The notes under the pieces: generated by a model
Seen by the model: the letters and a program-made list of their open reading frames with translations, nothing else
What the model was told of the DNA's origin: nothing
The model's database searches: none
Shown: positions 1-7,449 of the stretch, in pieces
Layout of the letters: every line of letters begins with the position of its first letter
Numbering within the stretch: the first letter of the stretch is position 1
Position numbers and translations under genes: made by a program
NCBI RefSeq assembly: GCF_001422325.1
Contig: NZ_LMMR01000007.1
Coordinates: 635,834-699,833 of the forward strand
Direction: 5' to 3'
Source of the DNA: Leifsonia sp. Leaf264
GTDB taxonomy: Bacteria > Actinomycetota > Actinomycetes > Actinomycetales > Microbacteriaceae
DNA length: 64,000 nucleotides

Positions 1-36
1 GGCCGCGGCGAAGTAGCGCACGTGCACGTCGGCCAC
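1..36 (-). CDS. moaD: MoaD, molybdopterin synthase small subunit (N-terminal fragment, cut by window edge)
   Basis: Only the first 12 codons are in the window. Read on the minus strand from a GTG they give VADVHVRYFAAA, which looks like the first beta strand of actinobacterial MoaD proteins (a ubiquitin-like fold that carries sulfur on a C-terminal Gly-Gly for molybdopterin synthesis). The GTG lies 2 bases after the moaA stop codon, as expected for a moaA-moaD operon. The call rests on a short motif plus context; the rest of the gene lies outside the window. Confidence 0.6.
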   Translation of the reverse strand, partial: MADVHVRYFAAA

Positions 37-38
37 GC

Positions 39-1106
39 CTACCCGCCGATCCCGCCCATCGACCGCACCGGTCGATGGAAGTCGGCGGCGTCGATGCCGT
101 GGCCGGCCTGCTTGTTCCACATGGCAGCACGCCAGCGGTCGGCGATCTCGGCATCCGTCGCGCCGTTGCGCAGCAGGCCGCGCAGGTCGGTTTCGTCATC
201 GCCGAACAGGCAGGAACGCACGGTGCCCTCCGCCGTGATGCGGGTGCGATCGCAGGCCGCGCAGAACGAGCGGGTCACCGAGGCGATGATGCCGACTGTC
301 GCCGGGCCGCCATCGACGGTCCACTGCTCGGCCGGCGCCGACGGATCCTCGCGGGCGACCGGCGTGAGCTCGAACCGCTCGCCGAGAACCTCCAGCAGTT
401 CGGCCGCGTCGACCATGTTCTCGCGTCGCCAGGTCTCGTCGGCATCCAGCGGCATCTGCTCGATGAAGCGCAGCCTGCAGTCGTGCGTCACGGCCCAGGC
501 CAGCAACTCGGCCGCGTCGTGCAGAGTCTCGCGCATGAGCACGGCGTTGATCTTGAGCGGGGTCATCCCGGCCGCGTGGGCGGCCGCGATGCCCGCGAGC
601 ACGGCGTCGAGCCTGTCGCGCCGGGTGAGCCTGATGAAGTGCTCGCGGTCGAGGGTGTCGAGCGACACGTTGATGCGCGTGAGCCCGGCGTCGACGAGCG
701 CCTGGGCTTTGCGATCGAGGCCGATGCCGTTGGTGGTCATGGCGATCTGGATGGCCGGGGCCACCTCGTGCGAGCGGGCGATGATCTCCACCATGTCGGC
801 GCGGGTCAGTGGCTCACCGCCGGTGAACCGCACCTCCTTGACGCCCAGGTCATGATGCGCGATCCCGACGAGCCTGGCGATCTCGGATGCCGTCAGCAGG
901 TCGTTGCGCGGAATCGAGGGCAGGCCCTCCGCCGGCATGCAGTACGTGCAGCGCAGGGAGCACTTCTCGGTGACGGAGATGCGCAGGTCCTCGGCGACGC
1001 GTCCGAAACGGTCGACCAGCCCCGACGCATCCGGCCGTCCGAGAGTGGACGGCGCCGATGACGGGTCTCGCCGCACTGCGGGGATTCCGAGCGTGATCGG
1101 CGTCAT
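39..1106 (-). CDS. moaA: GTP 3',8-cyclase MoaA
   Basis: This radical SAM enzyme performs the first step of molybdenum cofactor synthesis, converting GTP to 3',8-cyclo-7,8-dihydro-GTP in the cytoplasm. The 355-residue length is normal for the family. The N-terminal [4Fe-4S] motif CSLRCTYC gives cysteines 49, 53 and 56, followed by the SAM-binding stretch RFTGGEPL. The second cluster is seen near the C-terminus as FCAACDRTR plus a downstream RSCLF cysteine. The protein ends in Gly-Gly, a MoaA hallmark. The start lies 6 bases after a TAGGGT box, so translation is probably leaderless. It faces a molybdo-oxidoreductase operon that would use the cofactor. Confidence 0.95.
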   Translation of the reverse strand: MTPITLGIPAVRRDPSSAPSTLGRPDASGLVDRFGRVAEDLRISVTEKCSLRCTYCMPAEGLPSIPRNDLLTASEIARLVGIAHHDLGVKEVRFTGGEPLTRADMVEIIARSHEVAPAIQIAMTTNGIGLDRKAQALVDAGLTRINVSLDTLDREHFIRLTRRDRLDAVLAGIAAAHAAGMTPLKINAVLMRETLHDAAELLAWAVTHDCRLRFIEQMPLDADETWRRENMVDAAELLEVLGERFELTPVAREDPSAPAEQWTVDGGPATVGIIASVTRSFCAACDRTRITAEGTVRSCLFGDDETDLRGLLRNGATDAEIADRWRAAMWNKQAGHGIDAADFHRPVRSMGGIGG

Positions 1107-1112
1107 TGCTCA

Positions 1113-1118
1113 ACCCTA
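1113..1118 (-). promoter_or_regulatory. -10 box of a leaderless moaA promoter
   Basis: On the minus strand TAGGGT lies 6 bases before the moaA ATG and there is no Shine-Dalgarno sequence. This spacing puts the transcription start at or next to the start codon. Confidence 0.5.
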
Positions 1119-1140
1119 CGATCAATCTCGCACGCATTGC

Positions 1141-1174
1141 GTGACAGGGCTCCCTCGGCCTCACTATCGTGAGG
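1141..1174 (+). promoter_or_regulatory. Promoter with overlapping palindrome for the molybdo-oxidoreductase operon
   Basis: A GTGACA -35-like box (1141-1146) and a TATCGT -10 box (1165-1170) are 18 bases apart. The -10 sits inside a perfect inverted repeat, CCTCAC-TATC-GTGAGG (1159-1174), which could be an operator for an unknown repressor. The function is inferred from position only. Confidence 0.45.
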
Positions 1175-1215
1175 GAACTGCCGCCTTTTCCATGCCGCAG
1201 TCGAAAGGGGATCCG

Positions 1216-1809
1216 ATGTCGTTCATCACCCGAGGATTCTCCGGACGTTCGCGTGATCGCGATCCTCGGATTCCACCCGGACAGACGGAGGTCGGCGACT
1301 TCCCGGTGCTCTCAGCGGGCCCGACGCCGCGCATCGACACGGCCGAGTGGGAGTTCTCCATCGTGCCCGAGAGCGGGGAACCGCGCACCTGGACGTGGGA
1401 TCAGCTCATGGCCGAGAAGATCGACGACGTCACCACCGACATCCACTGCGTCACGCACTGGACGAAGCTGGGCACGACCTGGCGCGGCGTCTCGCTGGAC
1501 ACCCTGTTCGCCGACATCGAGACGAGCCAGGACTACGTGATGGCTCACAGCTACGGCGGCTACACGACGAACGTGCCGCTGGATGAGCTGCTGAACGGCC
1601 AGGCCTGGATCGCCTTCGAGTTCGACGGAGAACCCCTCGAGGCCGAGCACGGCGGCCCCGCCCGCCTGATCGTGCCGCACCTCTACTTCTGGAAGAGCGC
1701 GAAGTGGGTGCGCAGCCTCGTGATGATGGCTGACGACGAGCCGGGATTCTGGGAGCAGTCGGGGTATCACATCCACGGCGACCCCTGGAAAGAGGAACGC
1801 TACTGGTGA
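1216..1809 (+). CDS. Molybdopterin-dependent oxidoreductase, sulfite oxidase family
   Basis: This is a 197-residue protein of the oxidoreductase molybdopterin-binding (sulfite oxidase/YedY-like) fold. The motif HCVTHWTKL supplies Cys78, the expected molybdenum ligand, and the C-terminal half carries the conserved PARLIVPHLYFWKSAKW segment. The ATG follows a GAAAGGGGAT ribosome binding site. There is no Tat or Sec signal, so it is probably cytoplasmic, unlike periplasmic YedY. The next gene, a flavin reductase-like protein, overlaps by 4 bases and is its likely electron partner; DUF6510 follows. The physiological substrate cannot be deduced. The opposite-strand neighbour moaA makes its cofactor. 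Confidence 0.88.
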   Translation: MSFITRGFSGRSRDRDPRIPPGQTEVGDFPVLSAGPTPRIDTAEWEFSIVPESGEPRTWTWDQLMAEKIDDVTTDIHCVTHWTKLGTTWRGVSLDTLFADIETSQDYVMAHSYGGYTTNVPLDELLNGQAWIAFEFDGEPLEAEHGGPARLIVPHLYFWKSAKWVRSLVMMADDEPGFWEQSGYHIHGDPWKEERYW

Positions 1810-2594
1810 GTGCGGCATCCGACACCGCCTGGCGCGTCGGAACTGTCACCGAGGTTCACCCGGAGACTCCGAGCGCCCGGCGCATCATCATCGACGTCGC
1901 TGAGTGGCCGGGGAACATCGCCGGGCAGCACCTCGACGTCCGTCTCACGGCCCCCGACGGGTACTCGGCGACGCGCTCGTACTCGATCGCGTCGGCCGGA
2001 CCGGGCACGCGCGTCGACCTCGCCGTCGACAAGCTGCCAGACGGCGAGGTCTCGCCGTTCCTCGTCGACGACCTCATGGTGGGCGACATGCTCGAGATCC
2101 ATGGTCCGCTGGGCGGTTGGTTCGTGTGGGAGCCGGATGCCGCCCCGAACGTTCCGGGCGATGGCGCCTCGGCAACGGCAGGGGCTGCGTCCCCACGGCC
2201 GGTGCAGCTCATCGGCGGCGGGTCCGGTGTCGTGCCTCTGGTGGCCATGATCCGTTCGCACGTGGCGGCCGAGGACACGACCCCGTTCCGCCTGCTCTAC
2301 TCCGTCCGCACACCGGAGGACGTGTTCTTCCCGGACGTGCTCGCCGACGACGCCGGGATGCCGGCGCTTCGGGTCGACCTGATCTACACCCGGCGCGCTC
2401 CGGACGGCTGGCCGGTGACCCCGGCGCGCATCACCCGCGAGGTGGTGGAATCGTCGGTGTTCCCGGCATCCGCGAATCCACGGGTGTACCTCTGCGGGTC
2501 GACGGCCTTCGTGGAGACCGTGGCCGCGTGGCTGGTCGATCTCGGCCACGATCCGCGGTCGATCCGCACGGAACGCTTCGGAGGAACGTCATGA
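1806..2594 (+). CDS. FAD/NAD(P)-binding oxidoreductase, ferredoxin reductase-like
   Basis: This is a 262-residue flavoprotein of the ferredoxin-NADP reductase superfamily. The N-terminal barrel carries RSYS (residues 57-60), the usual FAD phosphate-binding motif. GGGSGVVPL (137-145) marks the NAD(P) site, and YLCGS near the C-terminus closes the nucleotide domain. No [2Fe-2S] cysteine cluster is present, so it should pass electrons straight between NAD(P)H and a partner. The GTG start overlaps the stop codon of the molybdo-oxidoreductase (GTGA), so the two are probably translated together and may form one redox pair. Confidence 0.85.
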   Translation: MSAASDTAWRVGTVTEVHPETPSARRIIIDVAEWPGNIAGQHLDVRLTAPDGYSATRSYSIASAGPGTRVDLAVDKLPDGEVSPFLVDDLMVGDMLEIHGPLGGWFVWEPDAAPNVPGDGASATAGAASPRPVQLIGGGSGVVPLVAMIRSHVAAEDTTPFRLLYSVRTPEDVFFPDVLADDAGMPALRVDLIYTRRAPDGWPVTPARITREVVESSVFPASANPRVYLCGSTAFVETVAAWLVDLGHDPRSIRTERFGGTS

Positions 2595-2845
2595 CGCATC
2601 TCGACGGAAACTCTCTGGCCGGTGTGCTCTCGGAGCTGTTCCGGTTCGACCCGACGACGGCGGCAGCGCGGTGCGGCGGCTGCGGCACGATCGACGTGCT
2701 GGCGCGCGCGATGGTGTGGGAGGGGACGCCGGGCACTGTCGTGCGCTGTGCGAGCTGCGACCACGTACTGGCCACCATCGTGGAGTCGGAGGACAGGGTC
2801 TGGCTGAACTTCTCGGGCATCACGGCGGTGGAGGTGCGCCGCTGA
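2591..2845 (+). CDS. DUF6510 family small zinc-ribbon-like protein
   Basis: This is an 84-residue protein of unknown function. It has two cysteine pairs, CGGC around residue 28-31 and CASC around 56-59, which suggest a small zinc ribbon or rubredoxin-like metal site. It overlaps the reductase stop by 4 bases (ATGA), which ties it to the molybdo-oxidoreductase/reductase pair. It may be a small electron carrier or an assembly factor for them; that is inference from context. A strong hairpin follows the gene. Confidence 0.8.
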   Translation: MTHLDGNSLAGVLSELFRFDPTTAAARCGGCGTIDVLARAMVWEGTPGTVVRCASCDHVLATIVESEDRVWLNFSGITAVEVRR

Positions 2846-2917
2846 GGCCGAGCCTTCAGCATCCTGATCCCATCGTCCTGATCCCATCGTCGGCCCGTCA
2901 CGGCGGGGGAGTACGGA

Positions 2918-2950
2918 AGAGGGCCCGTGCGCACTGCGCACGGGCCCTCT
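2918..2950. terminator. Bidirectional terminator hairpin between convergent genes
   Basis: There is a nearly uninterrupted palindrome with a 15-16 bp GC-rich stem (left arm begins AGAGGGCCCGTGCGCA) around a tiny loop at 2934. It sits between DUF6510 on the plus strand and a small membrane protein on the minus strand, and starts with A and ends with T residues, so it can serve both directions. Confidence 0.8.
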
Positions 2951-2964
2951 GACAGTTCTGTGGA

Positions 2965-3129
2965 TCAGACGGACTTGCGTCCGCCGATGGCACGCAGCAG
3001 CCACGCGATGACCGCGATGACGAGCAGGATGATTCCGACCCAGATCAGCCAGTTGAGAGCCGAGACGAATCCACCCGTGAAGAGCAGGACGACGGCGACG
3101 ACGGCCACGATGATGAGAAGAAGATTCAT
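2965..3129 (-). CDS. Small hydrophobic membrane protein (54 aa)
   Basis: This is a 54-residue protein made of two hydrophobic helices, about residues 2-23 and 26-46, separated by a short polar-aromatic turn (SALNW). It ends in a basic tail, RAIGGRKSV. Such short double-helix proteins are common in Microbacteriaceae and related actinobacteria and have no known function. The start has a plausible GGGAAC ribosome binding site. A longer in-frame extension exists upstream but lacks membrane protein character and crosses the divergent promoter region, so the short form was chosen. Confidence 0.7.
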   Translation of the reverse strand: MNLLLIIVAVVAVVLLFTGGFVSALNWLIWVGIILLVIAVIAWLLRAIGGRKSV

Positions 3130-3350
3130 ATTCTGTTGTTCCCGTTTTCTGTTGTGGGAGACGGCTTGTGACCGATCTCCCTCCGAGTGACCCGCTTCAC
3201 GCTCACCCCCGTTGGAGGGGTTCCCGTTTGGGCCTCGCCAATCTTGGCACACCGTGCGAGTTGCGCGGATGGGCTGGTCAGCGGTCGGATTTTTTGCTAT
3301 GGGAGCGCGATCATGATGAGGATCATTCAGGTCGTCGCGCGCCGCGCCCC

Positions 3351-3363
3351 TACAATTCCGATC
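3351..3363 (+). promoter_or_regulatory. Leaderless promoter (-10 TACAAT) of the 3.4 kb dehydrogenase
   Basis: TACAAT (3351-3356) is followed by 7 bases and then the ATG at 3364, with no ribosome binding site. This spacing recurs at many genes in the window. The 3130-3350 stretch between the divergent genes shows no gene or other clear site. Confidence 0.55.
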
Positions 3364-4413
3364 ATGACCTCTCTTCCGCAGACGCTCCCGGACTCGTCGG
3401 CGGCACCCCTGCGCGGAGGCCCCGTGCTTCGCTGGGGAGTGCTCGCACCCGGGATGATCGCCAACGCCTTCGTCGGCACCCTGCACGCCAACACCGACCA
3501 ACGGGTCATCGCCGTCGCCTCGCGGAGCGCCGAGCGGGCGTCGCGCTTCGCGTCGGCTCACGGCATCCCGAGCTGGTACGACTCCTACGAGGTCCTGGTC
3601 ACCGACCCGACGGTCGACATCGTCTACATCGCCTCGCCGCACAGCGAACACCGCGCGCTCGCGCTGCTCGCCATCGCGGCGGGAAAGCACGTGCTGGTCG
3701 AGAAGCCCATCGGCACCTCGGCAGCCGAGGCGCGGGAGATCGCGGATGCCGCGACTGCAGCCGGCGTCTTCGCCATGGAGGCGATGTGGTCGCGCTTCCT
3801 CCCGCAGACGACCGTGATCAACAGCCTCCTGGCCGACGGGGTGCTCGGCGATGTGCAACTGGTGACGGCGGACTTCGGCGGCAAGCCGGCCTTCGACCCC
3901 CAGAGTCGGATCTTCGACCCGGCACTCGGCGGCGGCGCTCTTCTCGACCTCGGCGTCTACCCCATCTGGTTCGCCCACTTCGTGCTCGGCACTCCCACCG
4001 AGATCACGGCGACGGGAACCCTCGCCGCCACGGGCGTCGACGGCCAGACCGCGCTCGTGCTCGACGGAGACGAGGGGGCGCAGGCCGTGCTCAGCACGTC
4101 GCTGTTCGTGCAGACGACGGCCGAGGCCCGCATCTTCGGCACGCGGGCCCGTATCGAGGTCGACCCGCTCTTCCTCATGCCCGGCAGTTTCGCCCTCGTC
4201 GGACCCGACGGCGGCGAACTGCTCTGGCGCGACGAATCGGGGCTGGACGGGCGCGACGGGCTCGCCTGGCAGGCGGCATCCGTCGCCCGCGACATCGCCG
4301 ACGGACGCCTGCAGTCCGCCCTGCATCCGCTGCGCCGCTCGATCGCGGTGCTCGAGACGATCGACGAGGCGCGGCGGCAGGTGCGGGCGATCGGAGCGCC
4401 GCCGCGCGGATAG
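3364..4413 (+). CDS. Gfo/Idh/MocA family oxidoreductase
   Basis: This is a 349-residue NAD(P)-dependent dehydrogenase of the glucose-fructose oxidoreductase family. It has an N-terminal Rossmann domain (WGVLAPGMIANAF near residue 23-35) and the EKP motif (VLVEKPIG near 115-122), followed by the C-terminal alpha/beta substrate domain with GGGALLDLGVYP. It resembles the trans-1,2-dihydrobenzene-1,2-diol/D-xylose 1-dehydrogenase branch, though that is a weak guess. It stands alone with a leaderless promoter and converges on an NmrA-like gene, so genomic context gives no substrate. Confidence 0.85.
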   Translation: MTSLPQTLPDSSAAPLRGGPVLRWGVLAPGMIANAFVGTLHANTDQRVIAVASRSAERASRFASAHGIPSWYDSYEVLVTDPTVDIVYIASPHSEHRALALLAIAAGKHVLVEKPIGTSAAEAREIADAATAAGVFAMEAMWSRFLPQTTVINSLLADGVLGDVQLVTADFGGKPAFDPQSRIFDPALGGGALLDLGVYPIWFAHFVLGTPTEITATGTLAATGVDGQTALVLDGDEGAQAVLSTSLFVQTTAEARIFGTRARIEVDPLFLMPGSFALVGPDGGELLWRDESGLDGRDGLAWQAASVARDIADGRLQSALHPLRRSIAVLETIDEARRQVRAIGAPPRG

Positions 4414-4431
4414 CCCGAGCGCGAGCAGACC

Positions 4432-5280
4432 TCAGCGCGCTGCCAGCAGCTCGGCGAGGCTGAGGGGCTTGCGTCCGGTGAGGTGCTCGACGTCGCGGCT
4501 GATTCTGCCCATCTCTCCGGCGGCGACGGCGGTGTACGTCGACACCCAGGCGTCGAGCTGCCACTTCGGCGCGCCGTAGGAGGCGCGCGACTCGTAGGCC
4601 TCCGCGATGGTCTCGTCGTGGTAGCTCACCGGCCGACCGAGCGCGGTGCTCAGGATGCGGGCGATCTCGTCGAAGGTCAGCGCCTCGGGGCCGGTGAGGT
4701 CGTAGCTGTGGCCGTAGTGCGGACTCGGATCCCGCAGCACCGCGACGGCCGAGCGGGCGACATCCGCTCGGGCGACGCCGGCGAGGCGGCCGGTGCCGGC
4801 CGGCCCTCTGATGACGCCGTCCTCTCCCATCAGGTGAGTGAAGAAGTCGGCGTACAGCGAATCGCGCAGGAAGGTGTGGGCGATACCGGCGGCCGCGATG
4901 TGCTGCTCGGTGGCGTGGTGATCGCGGGCGAGGGTGAACGTGGCTGTGGGGGAGGCGCCGAGGAACGAGGTGTACACGATGTGGCGCACGCCGGCCCGGG
5001 CGGCAGCGTCGACGAAGGAGATGTGGTCGGGCACGCGGTGCTCGTCTTCCGTGGCCGAGACCATGAAGAGGGTCTCCACACCGTCGAGGGCTCGGGCAGC
5101 GGCGTCCGGATCCGAGTAGGCGGCCTGCACGGCGACGGCGCGCTCGAGCTCGGGCGCCCGGGCGGGGTCGCGCACGATGAGGCGTTGTGGGGTTGCGGAT
5201 GCCGCGAGCCCACGGGCGACGAGCCCACCGAGGGCGCCGGTCGAGCCTGTGACGGCCAGGGTGGGGAGGGACTCTGACAT
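4432..5280 (-). CDS. NmrA-like NAD(P)H-binding SDR family protein (QorB-like)
   Basis: This is a 282-residue atypical short-chain dehydrogenase. The glycine motif GSTGALGGLVA (residues 12-22) binds NAD(P); the family motif HIVYTSFLGAS follows at about 98-108, and LYADFF lies at about residue 142. It resembles the QorB-type quinone reductase/NmrA family, whose members act as NAD(P)H:quinone oxidoreductases or redox sensors. An AAGGAG ribosome binding site precedes the ATG. It is monocistronic and converges with the preceding dehydrogenase, with only 18 bases between them. Confidence 0.85.
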   Translation of the reverse strand: MSESLPTLAVTGSTGALGGLVARGLAASATPQRLIVRDPARAPELERAVAVQAAYSDPDAAARALDGVETLFMVSATEDEHRVPDHISFVDAAARAGVRHIVYTSFLGASPTATFTLARDHHATEQHIAAAGIAHTFLRDSLYADFFTHLMGEDGVIRGPAGTGRLAGVARADVARSAVAVLRDPSPHYGHSYDLTGPEALTFDEIARILSTALGRPVSYHDETIAEAYESRASYGAPKWQLDAWVSTYTAVAAGEMGRISRDVEHLTGRKPLSLAELLAAR

Positions 5281-5324
5281 CGGGACTCCTTCGCTCAGGA
5301 TCCCATCATCGCAGCGTCGCCGGT

Positions 5325-6236
5325 CTAAGCGTCGACCGCGTCAGCGCCCGACGGGACGGCTGCGTCGAGGTGGACGCCGACGGCCGCCGAGAAGGCCTCC
5401 GAGGTGCGATCGACGACGTCGGCCCAGAGCGAGTCCCAGATCTGCTGGTTGAAGATCTCGACCTCGATGTCAGCGGTGTACCCCGTGGAGAGCACGGCCC
5501 GGGTGATGGCGCCGAAGTCGATGACGCCGTCGCCCGGGTAGTGGCGGGAGAGCAGCACGTCGGCGGCCAGCGGTGTGGCCCAGTCGCAGACCTGGTAGGT
5601 GGCGATGCGGCCGCCGTCGCCGCCGGCACCTCCGGCGCGGGCGATCTGGGTGAACAACTGCGGGTCCCACCAGACGTGGAAGGTGTCGACGACGACACCC
5701 ACGGTGGCGGCGTCGAACTGCTCGGCGATGTCGAGGGCCTGTCCGAGGGTCGAGATCACGGCACGGTCGGAGGCGTACATCGGATGCAGCGGCTCGATCG
5801 CCAGCGTCACGCCGGCCGCGGCGGCATCCGATGCCAGCTCCGCGATGGCGTCGCGTACGCGCTCGCGGGAGCCCGCGAGATCGGTGCTGCCGGCGGGGAT
5901 GCCGCCGGCCACCAGCACGAGCACGGCCTCGGAGCCCGGTGCCCCGGCGGCGGCCAGGGTGGCGGTCTCGTCGATCGCGCGGCGGTTGTCGTCGAGCGAG
6001 GCACGCCGCTCAGGGCCCTCGGGCGCCGTGAAGAAACCGGCGCGGCAGTAGGTAGACATGCGCAGGCCGGAGTCGGTGAGACGGAGGGCGGCTTCGGCCA
6101 GGCCGACCTCGGCCACGGGTTCGCGCCACAGGCCGATGCTCTCGATGCCGGCCTCGCGCACGACCCGGAGGGCGTCGTCGTAGGGTGCGTACTTGAGGGT
6201 GGCCTGGTTGATGCTGAGGCGCGGGTGCGCGCTCAT
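5325..6236 (-). CDS. Sugar phosphate isomerase/epimerase family protein (TIM barrel)
   Basis: This is a 303-residue xylose isomerase-like TIM barrel protein (AP endonuclease 2 family). Likely metal ligands are visible at LAIEPLHPMY, VVVDTFHVWWD and DIEVEIFN. Members include epimerases, hydratases and, in some pathways, lyases acting on 3-keto sugars. It is the last gene of a three-gene operon after a Gfo/Idh/MocA dehydrogenase and a DUF993 protein, with its ATG overlapping the DUF993 stop by 4 bases. Together they probably oxidise and then rearrange or cleave one imported sugar. No aromatic-catabolism partner gene is present. Confidence 0.85.
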   Translation of the reverse strand: MSAHPRLSINQATLKYAPYDDALRVVREAGIESIGLWREPVAEVGLAEAALRLTDSGLRMSTYCRAGFFTAPEGPERRASLDDNRRAIDETATLAAAGAPGSEAVLVLVAGGIPAGSTDLAGSRERVRDAIAELASDAAAAGVTLAIEPLHPMYASDRAVISTLGQALDIAEQFDAATVGVVVDTFHVWWDPQLFTQIARAGGAGGDGGRIATYQVCDWATPLAADVLLSRHYPGDGVIDFGAITRAVLSTGYTADIEVEIFNQQIWDSLWADVVDRTSEAFSAAVGVHLDAAVPSGADAVDA

Positions 6237-7447
6237 GCGAGAGCCTCGGCAGGCTCGTCGGCGACCGTGGCTGCAGGACCAGCTGCCGCCACGTCGATGC
6301 CGTTGAGAGTGAGCAGGCCGTGCCAGCGGGCGGCGGCGAGCTCGGGCCGCTCGAGCGAGCCTGCGGCGTTCGCGAGCCGCACGATCTCGGAGAGGTGCGG
6401 CAGGCTGCGCGCGGCGTGCAGGCCGCCGACCATGCTGAAGGCGGCCTGGTGGCCGTTCAGCCAGCTGAGGAAGGCGACGCCGGTCTTGTAGTAGTACGTG
6501 GGGGCGGCGAATACCTGCCGCGACAGAGCCTCGGTAGGGCCGAGGATGCGGCGGTACTCCTCGGTGTCGCCGCGATCGAGTGCCTGGATGGCGGCCGACG
6601 CCTGCGGAGCGAGGGCGGCGAAGGCCCCGAGCAGGGCGTCGGAGTGCTGGTGCTGGTCGCCCTCGATGAGGCCGACGTAGTTGAAGTCGTCGCCGGTGAA
6701 CATCCGTGTTCCCGCGGGCAGCTTGGCGCGTACAGCGATCTCGGCGTCGGCATCGAGCAGGCTCATCTTCACGCCGGCCACGCGCTCGCGGTTGTACTCG
6801 ATGATCTGGAGCAGGGTCTCGGATGCCGCCGCAGTATCGGTGCTGCCGAAGTAGCCGGCCAGGCTCGGGTCGAAGGCGGTGCCGAGCCAGTGCAGCACGA
6901 CGGGGGCGCCGGCGGCCGAGAGGACCTCGCGGTAGACCCGGCGGTAGTCGTCGGCACTGGATGCTGCTCGGGCGAGGTGGCGGCTGGCCATGAGCACGGC
7001 GCCGGCTCCGGCATCCTCGGTGAAGTGCAACTGCTCCTTGTAGGCGTCGATGACCTGGTCGAGCGTGAGGCTCTCGGCGTCGACGTGGTCGGTGTTGACT
7101 CCGACGACGAGCCTGCCGCCGACGGCGGAGGCCTCGAGGGCGCTGCGACTGATGAGCTCCCGGGTCGCCGCGGCATCGAGTCCCATGTTGCGCTGGGCCG
7201 TGTCCATCGCGTCGGCCACGCCGAGCCCCCACGACCAGACGTGGTGGCGGAAGGCGAGGGTGGCGTCCCAGTCGATGGCGGCCGGTTGTCCTGGTGTGTT
7301 GTCGGCCCACGGCAACGGCACGACATGGGCGGCCGCGTAGGCGACCCGGCTCTCGAGCGGCGTGCGGGGCCTGGTGATGGCCGAGGCTGCGGCCAGCTCG
7401 GTGGAGCTCGTGGCGCCGTCGGCGCTCAGCAGGGTGATGCGGGTCAC
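6233..7447 (-). CDS. DUF993 family protein, dihydrodipicolinate synthase-like
   Basis: This is a 404-residue protein of the DUF993 family, distantly related to class I aldolases of the dihydrodipicolinate synthase type. The Lys in GVKMSLLDAD is the likely Schiff-base residue, by analogy with the conserved GxK strand. Other conserved parts are PVVLHWLGTAFD and MFTGDDFNYVGLIEGD. The GTG start lies 2 bases after the stop codon of the upstream dehydrogenase gene. The reaction is not known. In this operon it probably cleaves or dehydrates a keto sugar acid made by the dehydrogenase. Confidence 0.85.
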   Translation of the reverse strand: MTRITLLSADGATSSTELAAASAITRPRTPLESRVAYAAAHVVPLPWADNTPGQPAAIDWDATLAFRHHVWSWGLGVADAMDTAQRNMGLDAAATRELISRSALEASAVGGRLVVGVNTDHVDAESLTLDQVIDAYKEQLHFTEDAGAGAVLMASRHLARAASSADDYRRVYREVLSAAGAPVVLHWLGTAFDPSLAGYFGSTDTAAASETLLQIIEYNRERVAGVKMSLLDADAEIAVRAKLPAGTRMFTGDDFNYVGLIEGDQHQHSDALLGAFAALAPQASAAIQALDRGDTEEYRRILGPTEALSRQVFAAPTYYYKTGVAFLSWLNGHQAAFSMVGGLHAARSLPHLSEIVRLANAAGSLERPELAAARWHGLLTLNGIDVAAAGPAATVADEPAEALA

Positions 7448-7449
7448 GG

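Noticed and set aside
3130..4326. Long minus-strand frame extending the 54-residue membrane protein upstream
   Set aside because: It runs antisense through the 3.4 kb dehydrogenase and its promoter, and its composition is typical of a reversed high-GC gene.
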